DNA of 11,980 nt from UBA6772 sp963933205 (GTDB lineage Bacteria > Bacteroidota > Bacteroidia > Flavobacteriales > UBA7430): positions 1 through 11,980 of the forward strand of contig CAWVTK010000058.1 in assembly GCA_963933205.1 (NCBI GenBank), written 5' to 3'. Of the stretch, positions 7,859 through 11,980 are shown in pieces; position 1 is the first letter of the stretch, and the number at the start of each line of letters is the position of its first letter. A model generated the notes under the pieces. It did not search any database. It had not been told where the DNA came from and saw nothing but the letters and a program-made list of their open reading frames with translations. A program made the translations under genes and the position numbers.

Positions 7859-9065
7859 GAAAAAGGTAAAAGCAGGCGCATTACTCTATGCTTTGTTTAT
7901 TGTAATGTTGATGACTATGTGTGTGTTTTTCTTTCTAACGCTCCAAGGCATTCACAACAAACAAGTGCAGCGTTTAGGCGCACGCATTCGTTTGCAAGAG
8001 CAAAGCCAGTCTGCTATAGAGTACCTTCTGTTTAAAGGATTTGAAACAAAGCACCAAGAGCAGTTTGCCGAAATACCCTACCTAGAGGGACTTCTTTTTT
8101 ACTACGAAAAAAAGTATTTAGGACAGTATCAAAAAATAAAATTATTGGCAACAAACCGAGCCGACACCTTGAGCTTTGATTTTTTAATAGCAGCAAGCAT
8201 TCCAATAAATAACCGCTACGGTTTGCAATTAAAAGACTACAACAAACCCTTAAATCTTAGCGGTGCAACCTTAATTACAGGCCAATGTGTTTACCCTAAA
8301 AGAGGAATAGAAAAAATTTACATCAACACCATTGGTTACAGCGGAAGCTACTCCGAGCAATATACTGACACCTTAAATATGGATTTGGTGAAAAACAATT
8401 TTTTGAGCTCACAAACCCATACAAGTACCGAAATGACTGCATTAAATTCTCAACACAATTCCTTTAATGCACCTGTTTTACGGCACCACTCTTTGCAAGC
8501 TATACAACTGCAAAATATTTCTTTAAGCGGAAACATCTTACTCGAATCCGACAGCAGCATACACGTAAAAGAAGGAGTAAGCTTAGACCACGTTTCTTTA
8601 AAAGCGCCCACTGTTGTATTTGAAAATGCGAGCGAGTATAGGGTGCATGTTTATGCAAGCGATACTCTATTGCTTGGCGAAGGCGTGGTTTTGTCTTATC
8701 CCTCATCGCTTGTGGTAGAAGAAAAAAACAAGCCTGCTTATCTTGAATGCGCACCTAAAGCAAGTGTGTCGGGCGTACTCAAGTTTATAGGAAAAAATTT
8801 AGGCACCAACTCGCAGGTAGATGTACGATTAGCCAAGGAAAGCACTCTTTACGGTGAGCTGTATATTCGGAATGCTGTGCTGGCAAATCGGGCTAAAATA
8901 TACGGAACGGCTGTGGTAGATAAAATGATTTTGAAAACCAGAGGAACCCTTTACCAAAGCGCCTTATTAAACGCCTATATAAACCCAGTACAACTGCCCG
9001 AAGAGTACTTGTTTACGCTGCCACATAAAGCGCAAAACTTTAAAATACTGCAATGGCTTCACTAA
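7836..9065 (+). CDS. Large GspK-position pseudopilin with beta-solenoid-like body
   Basis: A 409-residue protein whose N-terminus looks like a pseudopilin: a basic leader, then GALLYALFIVMLMTM (14-28) as the hydrophobic helix. If cleaved after Ala13 the +5 residue is Tyr18, not Glu; lack of Glu+5 is a GspK trait (compare the VALL... start of GspK). The body is not GspK-like. From about 215 to 382 it is a series of short strands with regular Gly/Ser/Val spacing (SLSGNILLESDSSIHV, TLYGELYIRNAVLA, KIYGTAVVDKMIL) resembling a bactofilin or polymer-forming beta-solenoid. The only available start is TTG at 7836, because the frame closes upstream at 7818-7820 (TAG) and the next ATG lies inside the helix. 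A KGIE-like segment (152-170) precedes the solenoid. It may be the pseudopilus tip or a scaffold; the role is inferred. Confidence 0.65.
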   Translation: MKKRFTNRKKVKAGALLYALFIVMLMTMCVFFFLTLQGIHNKQVQRLGARIRLQEQSQSAIEYLLFKGFETKHQEQFAEIPYLEGLLFYYEKKYLGQYQKIKLLATNRADTLSFDFLIAASIPINNRYGLQLKDYNKPLNLSGATLITGQCVYPKRGIEKIYINTIGYSGSYSEQYTDTLNMDLVKNNFLSSQTHTSTEMTALNSQHNSFNAPVLRHHSLQAIQLQNISLSGNILLESDSSIHVKEGVSLDHVSLKAPTVVFENASEYRVHVYASDTLLLGEGVVLSYPSSLVVEEKNKPAYLECAPKASVSGVLKFIGKNLGTNSQVDVRLAKESTLYGELYIRNAVLANRAKIYGTAVVDKMILKTRGTLYQSALLNAYINPVQLPEEYLFTLPHKAQNFKILQWLH

Positions 9066-9403
9066 AAAACAAATCGGTACAAGCTTTTTCCTTAATAGAG
9101 AGTATCGTTGCGATGCTCCTCATTTTACTTGTTTTTATGGTTTGCATAAAAGTTTTTGTGGAATTCAATTCCAAATACCACATCCAAAATAAACTACTTA
9201 TACAGCACTACATAACAGAAGATTTAGCACAATTCGATTTTGAACCAGGCAAGCTATTGTTAAACAGTACGAATACCGAAATAGAACTGAGCCGAAGCGT
9301 ACGTTTGCTCAATAAAAACTTACTGTTAATTGAGTACAGCGCCCTAAAAGACGGCAGAGAAGTTTACCAACAAAATGAATACAGGTATGTTTCTGGAGAA
9401 TAA
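9053..9403 (+). CDS. Minor pseudopilin (GspI-like)
   Basis: A 116-residue prepilin-like protein. The leader MASLKNKSVQA is followed by FSLIESIVAML, giving cleavage at Ala11-Phe12 and Glu16 at mature +5. The hydrophobic helix extends to about residue 33, and a small C-terminal domain follows (about 50-115) without recognisable motif. The F(S/T)LIE(S/V).VA start and short size are typical of GspI, but assignment among GspH/I/J is provisional. It begins inside the end of the preceding gene (13-base overlap), and its own end overlaps the next gene, which points to translational coupling. Confidence 0.7.
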   Translation: MASLKNKSVQAFSLIESIVAMLLILLVFMVCIKVFVEFNSKYHIQNKLLIQHYITEDLAQFDFEPGKLLLNSTNTEIELSRSVRLLNKNLLLIEYSALKDGREVYQQNEYRYVSGE

Positions 9404-9863
9404 AAAAACAATACAATTAAAAGCCTTTACCTTAGTAGAGTTGCTGGTGGGCATGCTCATTTCCATGTTGGTAATTGGCTTTTCGTATACATGTTACCAC
9501 TTGGTAAGCCAGCAGTTTGTATTGCAAAAAAACGAAATGAACCTTCAATTACAGTTTTTAAGCCTTAAAGACGCGTTGTTAAGAGATGCGCACAGAAGCT
9601 ATACATGGGAAATGAACTCTGCTCAGGAACTTACATTTTACCAAAACCAGGGTACCGTAGTGTATACATCCAACGGAGTGCAATTAGCGCGGACCGCCCA
9701 AAACCAAACCGATTATTTTGAGCTGCAAGAAGCCCAATTTTCATCTTACAACACAAATGCTACCGCCAGTAATTGTAAGCGTAAGTATTTGCTTTTAGAA
9801 TTTGGAGCGCAAGAAGTGTTAAAAATACAAGTAGCTCAAATTATGGACTACCCAACAAAGTAA
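9375..9863 (+). CDS. Minor pseudopilin (GspJ-like)
   Basis: A 162-residue prepilin-like protein with the classical AFTLVELLVGMLI start: cleavage at Ala17-Phe18, Glu22 at mature +5, and a helix to about residue 42. A helical neck (about 48-75) is followed by a beta-rich domain with no motif that I recognise. GspJ is the best guess from size and order (after an I-like protein and the K-position protein); GspH is possible. The start is uncertain: ATG at 9375 gives a 17-residue leader, ATG at 9387 gives 13. Neither has a convincing ribosome site, and both lie inside the preceding gene. Confidence 0.7.
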   Translation: MNTGMFLENKKTIQLKAFTLVELLVGMLISMLVIGFSYTCYHLVSQQFVLQKNEMNLQLQFLSLKDALLRDAHRSYTWEMNSAQELTFYQNQGTVVYTSNGVQLARTAQNQTDYFELQEAQFSSYNTNATASNCKRKYLLLEFGAQEVLKIQVAQIMDYPTK

Positions 9864-9870
9864 ATGTAAA

Positions 9871-11010
9871 ATGAAAACGCCAATCAAATTAAAAAAAAGA
9901 GCCAAAATTAAGCGCCCAAGCAAAAGCCCTTTTTTGCTGCTTAACAATTTACTTTCCATAGAATTAAGCTCCAGTAAAAGCCGAATTAAATTAAGCTTTT
10001 TCGAATCTTTTTACAGAGAACTGTTTGCCCTAACTACTGCCGGACTCAGTATTATTGCCGCCTTGGAGGTGCTGGCCGAAAACGTAAAAAAGAAAGAGGA
10101 ACGCCAGCTGCTGAGCCATCTTATGAATAGCTTACTAAATGGATTAGAACTTTCCACCTCGCTACAAAACTCCAAAGCATTTAAGCCCTACGACATTACC
10201 TCCATAAAAATTGGCGAGGAAACCGGGAGTTTAACCGAGGTACTCCAAGACTTATCCAATTACTACACCAGCAGAATAAAACTAAACAAGGAAGTGCTAA
10301 GTGCCTTATCATACCCTGCCTTGGTTTTAGTGGTAGCCTTGGGCGTAATTCTTTTTATGCTGAATTTTTTAATTCCCATGTTCGAAGATATTTTTAAGAG
10401 AATGGGAGGAGAGTTGCCGGCCATTACGCAAACTCTGATTGGTGTTTCGGAATTTTTAAGAGAAAATACAGGCGCTTTAGTGCTGGGAACATGCCTTTTG
10501 ATTTTGGGAGGTATGTACCTAAAAAGATACTACAAAGTAAGGCGTATGCTTAGCCAAACACTTTTAAAAACACCCATTGTAGGGCCCTTAATACGCCTGG
10601 TTTACCTAGGGCGTTTTGCCCGAGCCATGTACTTACTTCTTAAAGCAAAGGTGCCCATACTACAAGCACTAGACCTGGTAAACCAAATGATTTTGTTTAT
10701 TCCTTTAAACGAGGCACTTAGCAAGGCAAAAAACGAAATTGAAAAAGGCGGCCATCTAAGCCAAGGTCTGCAAAAGGAAGCCTTGTTTGATTTGCGTTTT
10801 AGAGCACTCTTAAAAGTAGCCGAACAAAGCAATAGCCTTGCGTTAGTGTTTAACCGAATTGCCCTGCAATATGCTCAGGAACTTACCTACCGATCCAAAT
10901 TAATGCGCGAGCTTTTAGAGCCTTTGGTTATTATTGGTTTAGGCTTAATTGTAGCACTTATTTTAGTGGCCATGTACCTGCCTATTTTTAACATGAACTC
11001 GGGCTTATAA
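9871..11010 (+). CDS. gspF: T2SS inner-membrane platform protein GspF
   Basis: A 379-residue polytopic protein of the GspF/PilC family, the membrane platform that couples the ATPase to pseudopilus growth. The first cytoplasmic T2SSF domain (about 42-145) has the characteristic IGEETGSL motif (114-121). A membrane segment (149-171) ends in FLIPMFEDIF, typical of the family, and a second lies near 201-217. The second T2SSF domain (about 243-345) has VAEQSNSL (316-323) at the corresponding place, where the Gly-Glu and central Gly are replaced. A last membrane segment (350-372) ends in MYLPIFNM, close to the usual C-terminal consensus. The basic N-terminus (1-20) is Lys/Arg-rich. It is the last gene, 7 bases after the GspJ-like gene, whereas in many T2SS operons gspF follows gspE. 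Confidence 0.94.
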   Translation: MKTPIKLKKRAKIKRPSKSPFLLLNNLLSIELSSSKSRIKLSFFESFYRELFALTTAGLSIIAALEVLAENVKKKEERQLLSHLMNSLLNGLELSTSLQNSKAFKPYDITSIKIGEETGSLTEVLQDLSNYYTSRIKLNKEVLSALSYPALVLVVALGVILFMLNFLIPMFEDIFKRMGGELPAITQTLIGVSEFLRENTGALVLGTCLLILGGMYLKRYYKVRRMLSQTLLKTPIVGPLIRLVYLGRFARAMYLLLKAKVPILQALDLVNQMILFIPLNEALSKAKNEIEKGGHLSQGLQKEALFDLRFRALLKVAEQSNSLALVFNRIALQYAQELTYRSKLMRELLEPLVIIGLGLIVALILVAMYLPIFNMNSGL

Positions 11011-11245
11011 TAGTAAGCAAACAAATAGTTTAGTGTTTTCTTTTTGATTTCTGTTAAGGCTTTGTTTATTAAATTAATCCGTATATTAGTATACAATTTA
11101 GCTATATAGATTACTAGTTTATTTTTGTAAGAAATTCAACATATAATTTCGATTGTCCTCCTCAGTTTAGTGTAAAATAAAAAGCTGCTTTTTTTAGGCA
11201 CTGCATAACTGTTTTCATTATAAATGGAGGATAACTAAATAGACA
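11011..11245. other. Spacer between the secretion operon and the Rhs remnant
   Basis: Non-coding and AT-rich, with no strong terminator. A 5-bp stem GTATA-TTAG-TATAC (11081-11094) has no U-run. AAAAAGC-T-GCTTTTT (11179-11193) followed by T11194-T11195 is a terminator-like A/T inverted repeat with a one-base centre, too tight to fold well. TATTTTTG at 11120-11127 matches TAnnTTTG but has no TTG at the proper distance. TGGAGG at 11224-11229 is too far (16 bases) from the ATG at 11246 to be its ribosome site. Confidence 0.5.
11179..11195. terminator. Terminator-like A/T inverted repeat
   Basis: AAAAAGC and GCTTTTT flank a single T, ending in a run of seven T. If only the outer A/T pairs form, a 5-bp stem with a 5-base loop remains, which is weak. 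It would end transcription from the secretion operon about 180 bases past gspF. Not confident. Confidence 0.2.
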
Positions 11246-11616
11246 ATGAAAAAACACACTAGAGGTTTAATTCTGAGGGTATTCATTTTTTTGGTCATAA
11301 TTACATTACTATTGGTCAAATTAATGTGAATGGCGCGCACGAAGATTATAGTTACAAAAATGTATTACCTAGCCAACCCTCTCCAAATGTAGCATCTTTT
11401 AGTGGAGATAGATTTAAAAATGTTTATAGATTGTATAACAGTCAAGTGCCAAGAGGTAGGAGCATTTTGATTCATACTGCTAATGGTCCAAAAGATACAA
11501 TAGGATGTCTTCTTCCAGGTATGTCTGTAGGTGTAAATTCAATATCGAATAGTGGCGATATGTTTAAAATTTTGAAAGCACGGAATCTTAACAAAATAAT
11601 GATTCTTAATCCTTAA
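11246..11616 (+). pseudogene. Collapsed Rhs-type gene: Rhs N-terminus joined to a DUF5675-like tail, frameshifted
   Basis: Read with one extra T in the T-run at 11286-11292, the frame gives a 123-residue protein. It starts with a signal peptide (MKKHTRGLILRVF..., ending at ITIGQ), then GAHEDYSYKNVLPSQPSPNVASF, which matches the Bacteroidota Rhs/YD-repeat N-terminal pattern 'EDYSYKN...PSPNAASF'. It then jumps to RLYNSQVPRGRSILIHTANG and PKDTIGCLLPG, a DUF5675-like core (IHxGNxPxDTxGC). The Rhs body (normally over a thousand residues) and the first half of DUF5675 are missing, so the join is probably a deletion. As sequenced, the ATG frame stops at TGA 11327-11329 after 27 codons; a GTG at 11326 could restart but would lack the signal. 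Consider a remnant first, a homopolymer error or phase-variable switch second. I know the family features by memory, not by search. Confidence 0.6.
11286..11292 (+). repeat. T7 homopolymer at the Rhs-remnant frameshift
   Basis: Seven T in a row inside the signal-peptide part of the Rhs-type gene. One additional T joins the upstream ATG frame to the downstream Rhs/DUF5675-like frame, so this run alone decides whether the gene is read through. Confidence 0.75.
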
Positions 11617-11644
11617 TTTGTAGATATTAATTAATTTTTAGGTT

Positions 11645-11980
11645 ATGATTATTAGAAATATATTGTTAGTCATATTAGTTTCAAGTCCATTTTGTTTATT
11701 CGGGCAAAATATAGATTTAGTTAGTTCTGAAGAAATTATTAGAAAGTCTGAAAGATTAAAAGAACTGTATGTAAAATCCATTTCTGAAGAGGATAAAGAT
11801 GAGTATAGGTTGCTTTTTTTTAATGAATTCCCAAACACATTTAAAGAGTTTCATAAATTATACGGTTACGGAGTAGCTGCAGGAGATTTTTCGTATGATT
11901 CATTATCGTTTCCCAGACCGTTATATCGTGATTCATATGATCATATAAGCACTTTTTTTGATTTGGATTCTGTTTTAGAA
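11645..11980 (+). CDS. Secreted immunity-like protein, partial at the window end
   Basis: An open frame of 112 codons runs from ATG 11645 to the window end with no stop. It begins with a signal peptide (IIRNILLVILVSSPFCLFGQ, 2-21), so the mature protein would be periplasmic or lipid-free secreted. The mature part is acidic and mostly helical, with a FFNEFPNTFKEFHKLYGYG segment, a pattern I associate with small proteins seen near Rhs genes in Bacteroidota. That association is from memory. It lies 28 bases after the Rhs remnant on the same strand, the usual place of an immunity gene. It could also be an unrelated hypothetical secreted protein. The C-terminus is outside the window. Confidence 0.6.
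   Translation, partial: MIIRNILLVILVSSPFCLFGQNIDLVSSEEIIRKSERLKELYVKSISEEDKDEYRLLFFNEFPNTFKEFHKLYGYGVAAGDFSYDSLSFPRPLYRDSYDHISTFFDLDSVLE

Noticed and set aside
476..11010. Type IV pilus operon instead of T2SS
   Set aside because: There is no PilT-type retraction ATPase; PilM and PilN functions are fused as in GspL, and a GspK-position pseudopilin plus a GspC-like protein are present. Some parts (PilP-like DPF) keep a pilus flavour, so the boundary is not absolute.
11326..11616. GTG at 11326 as a real start of a 96-residue protein
   Set aside because: It would begin inside the Rhs-like N-terminal segment and discard the signal peptide whose coding is intact just upstream; a frameshifted gene from 11246 explains more of the sequence.
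11638..11838. Reverse-strand 66-residue frame at 11638-11838
   Set aside because: It is the shadow of the exported protein starting at 11645, which has a clear signal peptide.

Overview
The window is AT-rich. Its small-subunit signals are A-rich rather than strong Shine-Dalgarno sites, its lipoproteins and signal peptides have the usual Bacteroidota look (signal peptides ending in ...AQ or ...GQ), and one leader matches the Bacteroidota promoter pattern TAnnTTTG. The 3' end carries a Bacteroidota-type Rhs N-terminus. A member of the Bacteroidota, probably a flavobacterium-like or cytophaga-like organism, is the best guess; there is no rRNA or other phylogenetic marker to prove it.

Positions 1-475 are a non-coding leader with one promoter-like element and a 13-bp tandem duplication. 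Positions 476-11010 hold twelve consecutive + strand genes that overlap or lie no more than 7 bases apart: major pseudopilin (GspG), short prepilin peptidase (GspO/PilD), assembly ATPase (GspE), secretin (GspD), GspL (PilM-PilN type), GspM/PilO-like protein, a lipoprotein with three fibronectin-III-like repeats, GspC/PilP-like protein, a large GspK-position pseudopilin with a beta-solenoid-like body, two small pseudopilins (GspI-like and GspJ-like), and the platform protein GspF. This is a self-contained type II secretion system with its own leader peptidase.

The parts would work together as follows. GspO cleaves the pseudopilin leaders. GspE powers assembly through GspF and the GspL/GspM inner-membrane platform. 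GspC links the platform to the secretin GspD, and the GspG pseudopilus, probably capped by the K/I/J-like minor subunits, pushes folded periplasmic substrates through GspD. No retraction ATPase (PilT) is present, which argues against a type IV pilus. No substrate gene is visible in the window. Lineage-specific features are Ala instead of Gly at -1 of every pseudopilin leader, a peptidase without the N-methyltransferase half, three tandem STN-like repeats in the secretin, a beta-solenoid minor pseudopilin, a GspC without PDZ domain, and the FN3 lipoprotein.

After a 235-base spacer the composition becomes more AT-rich and the content changes. A collapsed Rhs-type gene joins a short Rhs N-terminus directly to half of a DUF5675-like C-terminal domain and is frameshifted in a run of seven T. 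It is followed by a secreted, immunity-like protein that runs off the window end. This looks like the leftover of a polymorphic-toxin locus rather than part of the secretion system.
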